Made by a program: the position numbers and the translations under genes. A DNA stretch of 64,000 nt from Bacillus sp. P14.5 (GTDB taxonomy: Bacteria; Bacillota; Bacilli; Bacillales; Bacillaceae_B): contig NZ_NIJF01000073.1 in the NCBI RefSeq assembly GCF_003316765.1, forward strand, positions 1 to 64,000. The letters are read 5' to 3'. The notes beneath the pieces were generated by a model. The model made no database searches and was not told the origin of the DNA. It saw nothing but the letters and a program-made list of their open reading frames with translations. Of the stretch, positions 16,633-25,797 are shown one piece after another (position 1 is the first letter of the stretch; every line of letters begins with the position of its first letter).

Positions 16633-17724
16633 ATGACGTCAATCACAAACCTGGACACACCGACCTTACTGCTCGATTACCAAAAACTGCTGAAAAATAT
16701 TAACGAGATTGCCAGTTTTGCAAAAGAGAATAACCTGGCATATCGGCCGCATATCAAGACCCATAAATCCGTCGATATCGCGAAACTGCAGCTGCAAGCA
16801 GGGGCTGTCGGTATAACAACCGCGACCATCCCCGAAGCAGAAGCAATGGCTGCCGGCGGGATCAGGGACATCCTAATCGCACACCCAATCTCCAGTCCGC
16901 AAAAGATAAAGAGATGTATCAAACTTATGGAGAGAGGCGTGAAGCTAAAAATCATAGTAGACAGCAAGGAACAGCTGGTCTATCTGCAAAAAGAACTGGA
17001 GCATACACCTTTTACATTAGAGGTATGGATAAAAATCAATTCCGGTTTGAACAGATGCGGAGTGGAACCGGGCAAGGATGCCTTGAAATTGGCAAAAGAA
17101 ATTATGGCGAATACAAATCTGATGCTTGGCGGGATCTTAACACATGCAGGACATTCCTATGGGGCATCAAGCTCTGACCAGATTGAAAAAATCGGCCTCC
17201 AGGAAGGACAGGCAGTCGTCGAAAGTGCAGAGGAATGCGAGAAAGCAGGGATCCCCATCCCGGTAAGAAGTGTCGGGTCCACACCGACCTATAAAATCTC
17301 GGGGAAAGTGCCGGGAATCACGGAAATCAGGCCGGGGAATGCGGTGTTCTTTGACGCCATACAAGTGGGATTAGGCGTTGCAGCCATTGAAAACTGTGCA
17401 CTCACCGTATTGGCTTCTGTCGTGGGTGTTCATCCAGACCGGATTGTCTTTGACACAGGAAGCAAAACCCTCTGCCTGGACAAAGGCGCCCATGGAAACG
17501 AGAGTGTGAAAGGGTTTGGCCATGTAGTCGGGCATCCGGAGATAACCATTGAACGGTTGTCTGAAGAGCATGGGGTTGGAGATTTTTTAGGGGAGACTTC
17601 CTTAAAGCTGAATGATAAGGTGCAGATTATTCCTAACCATGCCTGTACAGTTGCGAATATGTTTGAGGAGTATGTTGTGTATGAGGATGGAAAAGGGATA
17701 GGTGTTTGGGGAGTGGGGGGTTAA
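16633..17724 (+). CDS. D-threonine aldolase / D-serine dehydratase-like PLP enzyme
   Basis: This 363-residue fold-III (alanine racemase-type) PLP enzyme of the DSD1/D-threonine aldolase family would act on D-hydroxy amino acids. The Schiff-base lysine is in RPHIKTHKS (about K59). The C-terminal metal site typical of this family is visible as PNHACTVAN, with His and Cys ligands. NSGLNRCG and GSTPTY line the cofactor pocket. Possible substrates are D-threonine, D-serine or related beta-hydroxy amino acids; the sequence alone does not decide. It stands alone, with an upstream GGAGGGAG ribosome binding site. Confidence 0.85.
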   Translation: MTSITNLDTPTLLLDYQKLLKNINEIASFAKENNLAYRPHIKTHKSVDIAKLQLQAGAVGITTATIPEAEAMAAGGIRDILIAHPISSPQKIKRCIKLMERGVKLKIIVDSKEQLVYLQKELEHTPFTLEVWIKINSGLNRCGVEPGKDALKLAKEIMANTNLMLGGILTHAGHSYGASSSDQIEKIGLQEGQAVVESAEECEKAGIPIPVRSVGSTPTYKISGKVPGITEIRPGNAVFFDAIQVGLGVAAIENCALTVLASVVGVHPDRIVFDTGSKTLCLDKGAHGNESVKGFGHVVGHPEITIERLSEEHGVGDFLGETSLKLNDKVQIIPNHACTVANMFEEYVVYEDGKGIGVWGVGG

Positions 17725-17739
17725 GGACTTTGGAAACTT

Positions 17740-17790
17740 GGGGCCTGATCTTCGGTACTTTAGAGTATTTACGTACCGGGGGCAGGCCTC
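17740..17790. repeat. GGCCTG..CAGGCC dispersed palindrome
   Basis: GGGGCCTGATCTTCGGTACT is paired with ACGTACCGGGGGCAGGCCTC. This is the first copy in the window of a family that recurs near 23742, 24430, 25741, 27764, 31134, 31966, 34802, 38255, 38436, 48806, 49424 and 49832. Lying just after the PLP enzyme, it can act as its terminator. Confidence 0.7.
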
Positions 17791-17827
17791 GTATTAAAAT
17801 GTCTGAGGCAATGTGACTTTTTGGATA

Positions 17828-17935
17828 TAAGTTTGAGGGACACTATTAAGCTGATTTAGGTTCCTTAGTTCTCGAGATCAGTTTGAAAGACACTAAGTGC
17901 TGCTTTAGTTGTTTAGTGTGTCCCTCGTGGCCAGT
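17828..17935. repeat. Second array of the 53-bp hairpin family
   Basis: About two diverged units contain GAGGGACACTA / TTAGTGTGTCCCTCGTGG arms, matching the arrays at 1-340 and 19434-19640. The stretch 17936-18079 holds nothing further that I can recognise. Confidence 0.7.
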
Positions 17936-18079
17936 TTATACTTAGTTCCAATAAATTTTTAGAAGACGTTATATATGTAGTTGGGTTCTAGAAGAGGTGA
18001 GGACTCATTAAGAATCTTTCTAAATAGGCAAGGAAGAGAAGAAGAAGAACCTACAAACAATTTTCAAGTTGAGGGTTTT

Positions 18080-18552
18080 TTATATGAATCTATCATTATT
18101 GTTATAAGGCCGGCCACTTTTAATGTAATCTTTTAAAATAGTAATGACATCCTCTAATGTTTCTACTGAAGTCTCAGTACGAGGCACTTTGTTTCCTATT
18201 TCATAATGGTGATGATAAGGGTCGGTTTCAATGTTGTTATATGGGGGATCTGGTTTATACTGCTTATCGAATGCAGTCAAAAATCTCGTTGAAACCCCCA
18301 TCTTTTCTTTTCTTTGCGATAATTCCCAACCGTATCTATATTCTTCTAGATGTGCATTTCTAATTTTTCATTGATCAAAAGAACCGTTTCCCCATGAACA
18401 TCGTGATTCTTTAATGGAAGCACGGCTGTTACCTTTTTGCTTCCCCTTGCTCTGTTTTCAAATATCTCTGTCTTGGTATAGTCGAACAAATCGGGATGTG
18501 ATTCGAAGAGTTTTTGGATATGTTGAATACGGTCATTCTGATTTGTTTTCAT
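18080..18552 (-). pseudogene. TumE/DUF6516-like toxin, frameshifted
   Basis: ATG 18552 follows GAGGAATT and reads MKTNQNDRIQ up to LLINEK, then runs into TAG because a T5 run (18364-18368; A5 on the coding strand) is one base short. With one more base the frame continues through HLEEYRYGWELSQRKEKMG to DPYHHHYEIGNK and a C-terminal TLEDVI segment. The HHH motif after an acidic turn and the TLEDVI-type end resemble the DUF6516/TumE toxin family. The frame overlaps the end of the upstream HTH gene by 20 bp, which suggests translational coupling, as in toxin-antitoxin pairs. Assignment is from remembered motif pattern, so it is moderate. Confidence 0.6.
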
Positions 18553-19267
18553 TTTGTAATTCCTCAAGTTCCTCGATTATGTCTTTCCAATCGTAGTATT
18601 CATCGGGTTCTTCTAACTCATCTGGATTTTCAATGTTTGCATATACATCATAGAAAGATTTGTCTGCGTGGTTTGTTTCATATTTTTTATTTTCTTCTTG
18701 GAGTTCTTTGATAATGTCAATAGTGGTGCGATTTCGGAGTTTAAACGCTTGATATAGAGCTTGTATTCGAGAAGCCCATAATGCGTTATGCCAATAGTAA
18801 GTTACATGAGCTGGATATCGGTAGTGTGAAGTTGCATCAGTCACTTCCAGTCCTAGTTTTACATATCGACTTAACGTGGATTTAGATATACCTAAGTTTT
18901 TGCAAATGCTTTCAGAACGATGAAGATAGTCTCGTCGGTATTCATACTTCAATGAACCTTTTTGGGTGATAAGTAAGAATAATGAATCGAGTAAATATTT
19001 AATATTGGCCAAGTTCTCAACAGGGTGATTTTCAGTATCTCTTAATTCTGTTATGAGAGATGATGCAGTGCCGAGATATTCGTCATGTGAAGAGACCTTA
19101 TTATTAAAAAAAGTATCTTCAGAGTGTATGATTTTTTTAACAAATTTGCGATGTTTGATTTCAGTTGCATGAGCTAACATGAGAAAAATAAAGCCAGGGT
19201 CTTTATCGTAATCAATATTATCTACTATTAAGGCTGCAGGACTTGTTTTTCCTTCTTCAATAATCAT
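18533..19267 (-). CDS. HTH protein with acidic C-terminus, putative antitoxin/regulator
   Basis: This 244-residue protein has a helix-turn-helix around 125-145 (ICKNLGISKSTLSRYVKLGLE). Its C-terminal tail is strongly acidic (about 210-244; EEPDEYYDWKDIIEELEELQ). It precedes and overlaps a small TumE-like gene, an arrangement expected of an antitoxin that binds both DNA and toxin. It is larger than most such antitoxins, and I do not recognise its N-terminal 110 residues. A good AGGAGG-type site (AAAGGAGGATTTCAT) precedes the start. Confidence 0.7.
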   Translation of the reverse strand: MIIEEGKTSPAALIVDNIDYDKDPGFIFLMLAHATEIKHRKFVKKIIHSEDTFFNNKVSSHDEYLGTASSLITELRDTENHPVENLANIKYLLDSLFLLITQKGSLKYEYRRDYLHRSESICKNLGISKSTLSRYVKLGLEVTDATSHYRYPAHVTYYWHNALWASRIQALYQAFKLRNRTTIDIIKELQEENKKYETNHADKSFYDVYANIENPDELEEPDEYYDWKDIIEELEELQNENKSE

Positions 19268-19433
19268 ATGAAATCCTCCTTTATCTATATTTTACCACGA
19301 ATTGAAACGATAATACATTTTCGTTTCAAAGAAGATTTTTAAAAATGAAGTTGCTGGGCTAAATCCAATAGTAAATCAGGGGTTGAGCGCCATCACTTTA
19401 AAGTTGATTTGTATGAGTGATACCTGAGTCAGT

Positions 19434-19640
19434 TTTTGATTGCTTAGTGTCCCTCGTGGCCTGTTTGAGAGACACTAAGAAGCTGATTTAGGTTGCTTAG
19501 TGTCCCTCGAGAGCGGCATGAGAGACACTAAGAAGCAGATTTGATTATATAGTGTCCCTCGGGATCAGTATGAGAGACACTATAAAGCTGTTTTTGTTAT
19601 ATAGTGTCCCTCGAGCCCCGTATGAGAGCCAACAGCCGTC
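19434..19640. repeat. Third array of the 53-bp hairpin family
   Basis: Four units with a period of 52-53 bp each carry TAGTGTCCCTCG and GAGAGACACTA arms that form a hairpin with an 11-12 nt loop. They belong to the same family as the array at 1-340. They lie between the divergent 18533-19267 gene and the end of the ykoC gene; a GGGGGCAGGC palindrome follows near 19705-19740. Confidence 0.85.
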
Positions 19641-19814
19641 TATTACTCCTCCTTGGATGTCTCTGAGCACCCGTCTGCGATTTATCTACAAAAAAAATCA
19701 AAGCCTGCCCCCAATAAATAGCACCGGGGGGCAGGCCTTCTTAATTTCGACAAAATTATACAAAATCCGGGTGGTGACTGTCACTAAGAAAGAAGCACAT
19801 CACCGCGCCTCAAA

Positions 19815-20597
19815 CTACAACTCCTTCTGATACAACCCAAGCGTTCCCAGGCTCCACGAAACAAATACGCTCATCAGGATCCCGCTCACCATGAGGAACA
19901 GGAAAAGCCAGTCTTTCCCGCTGAAGTGGAAACGTCTGTAGAATGTGCGGTCACCCTCGCCTGTGAAGCCTTTCGATTCCATTGCCAGTGCTGTTCGTTC
20001 GGCTTTCCGGATGGCGCCGGCGAGAAGCGGGATGATGTAGCGCTTCAAGTTGCGAATCCTTTCTGGAAGGGAGGCTGTTTTTTGTTTGACTCCCCTGATG
20101 CGGTGAGCGCTCCTGATGATGGAGAACTCTTCGCGGATGAGGGGGAGGAAACGGTAGCCTGCCATGATTCCGTATGCAAGCTTTGGCGGCAGTTTGCATT
20201 GCTGCATGAGGCTCAGGATGAAATCGACCGGCTTTGTTGTCAGTACGAATAAGAGCGAGAGAACTGAGAAGCTTAAGACACGCAGACCGAGTGATATGGC
20301 CGTCTCCAAGCCGCTGTCCGTCATTGTGAGAAATCCCCATTGCCACAGGATGGTATCACCCGCCTCAACTTCGGCGAACCACATGCTCGACCAGATGTAC
20401 ACGATGGCAAAGAATAGAAAGGGAGAGAACAGCAGCAGCCATCTCTTCCAGGACACCTTGCCCAGCAAAAGAGTGACCAGGATGGTGAACGTGATGCTGA
20501 TAAGGGGAGTCACTGGATCGAAAAAAATTGAGAGAATCAGGATGCAGACAATGACAGTGAGCGCCTTGATTGCTGGATTAAGGTTGTGCAATAACAC
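19815..20597 (-). CDS. ykoC: ECF transporter transmembrane component YkoC (EcfT)
   Basis: This is the T component of an energy-coupling-factor importer, with five to six transmembrane helices. The cytoplasmic coupling region has the Ala-Arg-Gly-type motif (HRIRGVKQKTAS and RKAERTALAMESKGF). It joins the ATPase and the substrate-specific S component. The last gene of the ykoFEDC operon, it overlaps the end of ykoD. The GTG at 20597 with AGGAG nine bases upstream gives 260 residues, close to B. subtilis YkoC; the longer frame from 20642 would overlap ykoD by 65 bp. Confidence 0.9.
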   Translation of the reverse strand: MLLHNLNPAIKALTVIVCILILSIFFDPVTPLISITFTILVTLLLGKVSWKRWLLLFSPFLFFAIVYIWSSMWFAEVEAGDTILWQWGFLTMTDSGLETAISLGLRVLSFSVLSLLFVLTTKPVDFILSLMQQCKLPPKLAYGIMAGYRFLPLIREEFSIIRSAHRIRGVKQKTASLPERIRNLKRYIIPLLAGAIRKAERTALAMESKGFTGEGDRTFYRRFHFSGKDWLFLFLMVSGILMSVFVSWSLGTLGLYQKEL

Positions 20598-22269
20598 GGT
20601 TCTCAGCTCCTGTTTCGATCTGTCTTTGAAGCTTGACGGCAAAAGGAAGCTTCAACCTTGCTTGCAGCAGGATTTCATCTTGCTCCCACAGAAGGGAAGG
20701 GGATCCGTTAAAAAGAATCCTTCCCTCGCTAAGTACAACCACTCTGTCTGTATACTTATGAACGAGCTCCATGTCGTGGGTAATCATAACGATGGCGCCG
20801 CCGTTTTTTCTTCTCTCTACAAGAAGATCCATCAGCTCCCGGGAAGTTCTTGCATCCTGGCCAAAGGTCGGTTCATCGAGAATCAGTAGTCCGTTTTGAT
20901 CACTGAGCATTGTTGCGACACTCAGCCTGCGCTTCTGGCCTTGGCTTAGTGAAAAAGGATGGCGGTCCGCAGCGGAAAGGAGGTTCAGCCTTTCCAATGT
21001 GTTCCTGACTTTAGCTGAAATTTCACTTTCAGAATAACCGTGCTGTGAGAGTCCAAAAGACAGTTCTTCAAAAACGGAATCCGTGATGAACTGATGCTCA
21101 GGATTTTGGAACACATAGCCGATTCGTTTCCACAGCTCGGTTTCCTTCCACTTCCCTAAAGCTTTTTCTTCATAAAAAATACTGCCTGCAGAAGGGGGAT
21201 GGATTCCGCACATAACCTTGGACAGCGTCGATTTGCCAGATCCGTTCGCCCCGAGAAGAGCAACGAATTCTCCTTCGTACACGTTAAAATCTATGTTTCT
21301 CAAAATCTCTTTCTGCCGGTAGGAAAAAGTGACCTGTTCCATTTCCAGCAACGGTTTCCGTCCAACGAGCGAATCGCTGTTAACAGGTTGAAACTTCTGA
21401 AGGAAAGCAAAAGTTTCAGTCACTCCTTCTATCAATTCATCGGTAGTGAAAGGAAGGGAACTCCCCGCGTAGATTCCGGCAGCTGCCGCCTCCATGCCAG
21501 CCAGTGTCGGGCTCGGCAGCCAGACGCCTTCTTCATTTAAATAGGAGGCATGCTCTGTGAAACACTCCCTCGGATTTCCGTTAAAAATAATTTCCCCATT
21601 ACGACTGAACACCAGGCACCTGTCTGTTATGTCCATCCAGTCATCAAGGCGGTGCTCGATCACGATCATGCTGAAGCCTTGGCTTTCCTGCAGATTTTTT
21701 AACAGCTCCACAAGTTCTGAGCTCGATACAGGATCGAGGTTGGCCGTCGGTTCATCAAGGATGACAAGGTCTGGTTCTGTTAAAAGAACTCCCGCCAGTG
21801 CGAGCTTTTGTTTCTGGCCGCCGGACAGCACATGAATAAGACTCTCTTTGCAGGAAAGCAGCCCTGTTTTTTCCAGCGCTTCATCAATCCTCGCAGACAT
21901 TTCCTCAGGAGGAACGTTATGATTTTCGAGCACGAAGGCCAGTTCATCCTCGACCGTCAGCATACAGAACTGGCTTTCAGGATCTTGAAAAACGATGCCC
22001 ATCCGCTGATTGATTTTTCCTGGAGGAAAGTCCGTGAGTTTCTTCTTCTGAAAGAAAATCTCTCCTTCCATCACACCCTCGACAGCTTCGGGATAAAGGC
22101 CCTCGACACAGTAGCACAGCGTACTTTTTCCACAGCCGCTGGGGCCGAGCAGGAGCAGGGTTTCTTTTTCAAAAAGTGAGAAAGATACATCCTTGAAGAT
22201 CCAGGCTTCGTCGTCCTCATAGCGAAAGCTCAATTGTTCCACCTTAAGAAGTTCAGGCTGTCCGTTCAT
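20578..22269 (-). CDS. ykoD: ECF transporter fused ATPase YkoD
   Basis: Two ABC ATPase domains are fused in one 563-residue chain. Domain 1 has Walker A GPSGCGKST, signature LSGGQKQKLA and Walker B LVILDEPTA. Domain 2 has Walker A GANGSGKST, signature LSQGQKRRLS and LLILDEPTF. This matches YkoD, which powers the hydroxymethylpyrimidine/thiamine ECF importer. It overlaps ykoE by 17 bp and ykoC, so the operon is tightly coupled. Both ATPase halves appear catalytically complete. Confidence 0.94.
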   Translation of the reverse strand: MNGQPELLKVEQLSFRYEDDEAWIFKDVSFSLFEKETLLLLGPSGCGKSTLCYCVEGLYPEAVEGVMEGEIFFQKKKLTDFPPGKINQRMGIVFQDPESQFCMLTVEDELAFVLENHNVPPEEMSARIDEALEKTGLLSCKESLIHVLSGGQKQKLALAGVLLTEPDLVILDEPTANLDPVSSSELVELLKNLQESQGFSMIVIEHRLDDWMDITDRCLVFSRNGEIIFNGNPRECFTEHASYLNEEGVWLPSPTLAGMEAAAAGIYAGSSLPFTTDELIEGVTETFAFLQKFQPVNSDSLVGRKPLLEMEQVTFSYRQKEILRNIDFNVYEGEFVALLGANGSGKSTLSKVMCGIHPPSAGSIFYEEKALGKWKETELWKRIGYVFQNPEHQFITDSVFEELSFGLSQHGYSESEISAKVRNTLERLNLLSAADRHPFSLSQGQKRRLSVATMLSDQNGLLILDEPTFGQDARTSRELMDLLVERRKNGGAIVMITHDMELVHKYTDRVVVLSEGRILFNGSPSLLWEQDEILLQARLKLPFAVKLQRQIETGAENRVIAQP

Positions 22270-22849
22270 GATTCTTCCTCGCCGCCTTCATTTCTTTTCC
22301 TATAGGGAAGGAGCTGAGGGCGCCTGTCCTGGCAAGTCCTTCACTGATATATTTTCCGAGAAGGCCGGCAAGGATGGCTCCGCTTGCAAGCCGCACGAAA
22401 AACATTGCCGTCACATATCCAGGTGAAAGAGCCGCGAATCCTGAAACATAAAATCCCCACAGGAAGCTTGAGACTGACGAACCCATTCCGGCCAGAACGA
22501 GAACAAGTGTTGAATAGTTTCTCCAGCGAGTTGCGGCGAACACAGCCTCTGCGCCAAGCCCTTGGATCATGCCCGAGACGATCAGCATCGGACCTACAGC
22601 ATTTCCGAGAAGCACTTCGATCGTCGCGGCGACGGTTTCAGAGATAAACGCGGCTCCCGGCTTCCGGATGATGTACGCAGCAATAATGGAGACGATGAAC
22701 CAGATGCCGAAGATAAAATCATATCCGATCAAGCCGAACATTCCGAACAGCACATTCCCGACTTGCAGGAAGGCCAGATAAACGACACCGAATATCACGG
22801 CCAGAACCGAAAGAAGAACAACTTCACGCAGCTTCCATTTTGCGAGCAT
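22253..22849 (-). CDS. ykoE: ECF transporter substrate-binding membrane component YkoE
   Basis: This small polytopic protein of 198 residues has five to six hydrophobic helices. It is the S component that binds the vitamin precursor in the membrane. Family assignment rests on size, composition and its fixed position in the F-E-D-C order behind a TPP riboswitch. The likely substrate is hydroxymethylpyrimidine or thiamine. Its ATG overlaps the ykoF stop by one base. Confidence 0.92.
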   Translation of the reverse strand: MLAKWKLREVVLLSVLAVIFGVVYLAFLQVGNVLFGMFGLIGYDFIFGIWFIVSIIAAYIIRKPGAAFISETVAATIEVLLGNAVGPMLIVSGMIQGLGAEAVFAATRWRNYSTLVLVLAGMGSSVSSFLWGFYVSGFAALSPGYVTAMFFVRLASGAILAGLLGKYISEGLARTGALSSFPIGKEMKAARKNHERTA

Positions 22850-23451
22850 TATTTCTCACCTTTTTTCGAAGGAGAATTTGCGGACATCGTGACGGTCATG
22901 ACCACATGAGAGGAATCTCCCTGCTGGCAGTTGTAGAAGGCACGTTCGAGAGTCGCAAAAATATCATGAGCATCACCGTCAAGCCGTGTAGCATAATGAA
23001 CACCTTTTGTCTTCACGCCTTTTTCCATCGCATCATTCACCTGATCCATGATGTTCTCCATATAAGTCTTACTGCCAAGCGGATAGAGAGCAAAGTGGAC
23101 CGCCACATCCTGAGAGATTTCGGAGAGAGCAGCTTCATTCATACGCTCGTCATTCTCTGATAAATAAACATCTCCTTGGGTATCTCCAGGACAGCCGTTT
23201 GAAAACGTGGCATTCAGCACAACATGCTTACCTGTCTTACTCGCATTGAGAAAAATAGCCTTCACCGCATCAAACACATGCACCGCCCGGCCGCGTACAC
23301 ACGAAGACACATCATCCGTCTCACGCCAAACCTTCGACGTATCAGTTTCCTCAATAGCACCGAGGATAATACTGACAAAATCGTCCGCCATCGGATGGAT
23401 CGTAAACCTCGCTCCTGTAATCTCACTTGTACCGCATACTTGTTGATTCAT
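22849..23451 (-). CDS. ykoF: Thiamine/HMP-binding protein YkoF
   Basis: This 200-residue protein has two repeated ferredoxin-like halves (each beginning like GARFTIHPMADDF and DVAVHFALYPLG). It matches YkoF, a cytoplasmic protein that binds the pyrimidine part of thiamine. It is the first gene of the operon, directly behind the riboswitch and terminator, with an AGGAGG site eight bases before ATG. Confidence 0.92.
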   Translation of the reverse strand: MNQQVCGTSEITGARFTIHPMADDFVSIILGAIEETDTSKVWRETDDVSSCVRGRAVHVFDAVKAIFLNASKTGKHVVLNATFSNGCPGDTQGDVYLSENDERMNEAALSEISQDVAVHFALYPLGSKTYMENIMDQVNDAMEKGVKTKGVHYATRLDGDAHDIFATLERAFYNCQQGDSSHVVMTVTMSANSPSKKGEK

Positions 23452-23484
23452 AATGTATTCCTCCTAAAAAAATATTTTGGACAA

Positions 23485-23516
23485 CAAAAAAACTGCATCA
23501 CAGAGTGGGATGCAGT
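23485..23516 (-). terminator. Riboswitch-controlled terminator before ykoF
   Basis: On the minus strand ACTGCATC and GATGCAGT form a stem followed by T7. It lies between the TPP aptamer and ykoF and is the expression platform that stops transcription when TPP is bound. Confidence 0.9.
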
Positions 23517-23557
23517 CGATTGATATCATAAGAGAAACACATGAAAATAAGATACCT

Positions 23558-23650
23558 TCTCCTGCACTTCCCCACGCTGGTATTATCCAGATCGGGTAAT
23601 AAGGGTCGGAACCTGACAGCTCCTCTCAGCAAAAATGCACCCCTAGTGCG
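23558..23650 (-). promoter_or_regulatory. TPP riboswitch (thi box)
   Basis: Read on the minus strand, the aptamer contains the conserved GGGGTGC, CTGAGAGG, CAGGTTCCGACCCTT, CTGGATAATACCAGC and GTGGGGAAG blocks in the correct order. It controls ykoFEDC in response to thiamine pyrophosphate. Confidence 0.96.
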
Positions 23651-23651
23651 A

Positions 23652-24134
23652 AAACGTGTTATGCAGTTTTTTCAAGATTAATGGTAACGCATTCTTTTAT
23701 GCTTGTAAACTGGAATTTTGGAAAAATGATTGCGCAACCAGTTGGTGCCTGACCCCCGGTGACCCAAAGGAATAACGCGTTAACGCATCGGGGGTCTGGC
23801 CACAGGGGGGGACAAAGGGACAGGTTCCTCGTCCCACCAAATATTTACAATTTATTATCAGGGCATGACTCCCAACGCACTAAAGTGTAAACGTAACCGG
23901 AAGCTGCACCCGCTTAATTGAACGTATCTAGACGGATGGGAGACTCCCGGCCAAACAAATAACTCAAAAGAAAATTGCGCTGAAAATCTACCGACTCTTA
24001 GACTCTAATTGTTATTTTCATAGAAAAAGTTGTATTTGTTGCTCATTTTATTTCATTTTAATTTTTTATCAAACATTTGCCTGTCGGCTGGCTGGAAAGG
24101 TACATTCTCAACTAGTCGATGGAAAGATGCTGCT
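23652..24134. other. Intergenic region with repeat copies
   Basis: One GGTGCCTGACCCCCGG..CCGGGGGTCTGG-type palindrome (about 23742-23801) is followed by a GGGACAGGTTCCTCGTCCC repeat (about 23815-23840). The region 23850-24134 is AT-rich and shows no gene that I can support. Confidence 0.55.
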
Positions 24135-24512
24135 GGATTAGTGACTGGTGGCACTTAATAGCAGGGTTCAGGACTTTGGCTAGTTATTTAGAGGGAAAAA
24201 TTCCCCTTATTTACTAAAAAGCATCATAAAAAGCTCAAATAGAGGGAGAAATTCCCCTTATTAGACTTAAATTACTGAAAATAGGTGCTAGTTCTTCATA
24301 TAAGGGGAAAAATTCCCTCTATTTACTCCAAAATGAGCGTGGAAATGCCAATAAGGGGAAAAACTCCCCTTATTTTTACGGCTGGATTTCTTAATTATGC
24401 AAATGACCAGGCCGCTTTCGCTATAAAGCCTACTCCACCCGACCCTGGTGTACTAAAGTATTAACGCGTTAACGCAGCTGGGGTCAGGCACCAGAACACA
24501 AGAAAAATTCAA
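24135..24512. repeat. 378-bp direct repeat, left copy
   Basis: This stretch is repeated at 25798-26175 with a constant offset of 1663 bp, no gaps, and only three differences that I could find. It contains several GGGGAAAATTCCCC palindromes and one GGCCTG/GGGGTCAGG-type palindrome. The two copies flank a two-gene segment. Confidence 0.92.
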
Positions 24513-24703
24513 GCGAAAATGATAAAATTTTCAATGAGTAAAATATAGAAGTATGTCTGGGTATCACTGTGACGATACTAAAATATCAATCCAACAACCA
24601 CAAGTTATTGCGGTGATTGAATCCGAAATCTTATACTACATTTTCAATCTACAATATAATCAAAAACAGACCTCATAGTGATATTTGAAATTATAAGGAG
24701 GGA

Positions 24704-24919
24704 ATGGAGCTGGCTAAAAAGAAGAATGCAGACGCATGGGCGGACGCTAAAAAACGCTGTCGATTGAATGAGGCGGATATAAGTATGGCGAAGGAATTGG
24801 GGATGACACCCAAGAGTTTGACAAAGAACATCCCTTCACCCAAGCAGCACTGGAAAGCGCCCGTAAAAGAGTGGGTCAGAGAACTCTATCAGAAAAAGTT
24901 TGGAAAAGTTTTGAGCTAA
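24704..24919 (+). CDS. Small conserved basic protein upstream of RQC-minor gene
   Basis: This basic protein of about 71 residues resembles a family of small hypothetical proteins with a MAKELGMTPKSLTKNIPSP-type core followed by WKAPVKEWVRELY. Its function is unknown. AAGGAGGG lies only a few bases before the ATG; CTG at 24710, which gives an LAKKKN start, has better spacing and may be the true start. The gene lies 49 bp before the RQC-minor gene, and both are enclosed by the 378-bp direct repeats. Confidence 0.72.
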   Translation: MELAKKKNADAWADAKKRCRLNEADISMAKELGMTPKSLTKNIPSPKQHWKAPVKEWVRELYQKKFGKVLS

Positions 24920-24968
24920 GCGAAAAATGTGTTGTACAACAAAATACTGAAGAGGAGTGGTCTTCATA

Positions 24969-25724
24969 ATGTCCAAAACACTTTCATTATCTCACCAGGA
25001 AATAAAGGCGATTTTAAGAGCAGCCGATGAAATTATTGCCCAAGGAGGGAGAACGCTCTTAGCCAAAATCTTGAAAGGCTCCCGCGAGAAAAAAGTTCTG
25101 GAGCTGAAGTTGGACAAGGCTCCCGTATATGGCTATTTTCGAGAGGAGAAAATAGATGACATCATGCTGAAGATCGACTGGATGATCGAACATGACTTCC
25201 TCGAAATTGAGTACTTTGGAAAACTTCCGATGATTGTTTACACGGAGAGGGGCTGGCTGATCGAATCTGACCAATATACTGATGAGTTCATCAGCGAATG
25301 GGAAGAGTGGATTTTACAGGGAATAAAAGAACCGGACATGACCTATTTAAAAGATCGGAACCGGCAGATGATTCTTTTGATGCTGCAGAAAATCAAAGAA
25401 TCCGGAAATCAAGATTTTATTCCTTATTTGAAGCTATGGAAAGAGATTGATTATAAAAAAGTCACAACAGAGATTCAAAATACAATAGAGGCTCTGGAAG
25501 CAAAAGAGCCTGTCGATGAAGCAGCAGTTATGGAAAGACAAAGCAGAACTCATGAGGCTTTAAAAGGAGCGGCACCGGAAGATTTCCTTCTGAAGTGCTA
25601 TGAATGTGGAGACCGATTCTTATTTACTATCGGTGAACAGCAGTTTTATAAAATGAAAGGATTTGACCTGCCGAAGAGATGCGGTGACTGCCGTGAGTCT
25701 AACTTGGTACGTTCTTATTGGTGA
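24969..25724 (+). CDS. RQC-minor-type DNA-binding protein with C-terminal zinc ribbon
   Basis: The N-terminal and middle part (about 10-160) has the pattern of RQC-minor-1 proteins: an isolated RecQ C-terminal winged-helix domain without helicase motors. Signature stretches are RTLLAKILKGSR, YGYFREEKIDDIM, YTERGW and PDMTYLKDRNR. A zinc ribbon at the C-terminus has CYECGDRF and CGDCR. Such proteins probably bind structured DNA. ATG 24969 after GAGGAGTGG is preferred over the ATG at 24957. Confidence 0.8.
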   Translation: MSKTLSLSHQEIKAILRAADEIIAQGGRTLLAKILKGSREKKVLELKLDKAPVYGYFREEKIDDIMLKIDWMIEHDFLEIEYFGKLPMIVYTERGWLIESDQYTDEFISEWEEWILQGIKEPDMTYLKDRNRQMILLMLQKIKESGNQDFIPYLKLWKEIDYKKVTTEIQNTIEALEAKEPVDEAAVMERQSRTHEALKGAAPEDFLLKCYECGDRFLFTIGEQQFYKMKGFDLPKRCGDCRESNLVRSYW

Positions 25725-25740
25725 TAAATCTCATAATTAA

Positions 25741-25797
25741 GACTTTGCCCGCCAGTACACTAACGTATTAACGTGCCGGGGGTCAGGCTCTGCCTTA
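25741..25797. repeat. GGCCTG-family palindrome after the RQC-minor gene
   Basis: This copy of the dispersed palindrome (CAGTACACTAACGTATTAACG core) lies 16 bp after the stop codon and directly borders the right 378-bp repeat. It may end the transcript. Confidence 0.6.

Noticed and set aside
20164..20889. Plus-strand 241-codon open frame
   Set aside because: It is antisense to ykoC and ykoD, both well supported; no start signal is seen.
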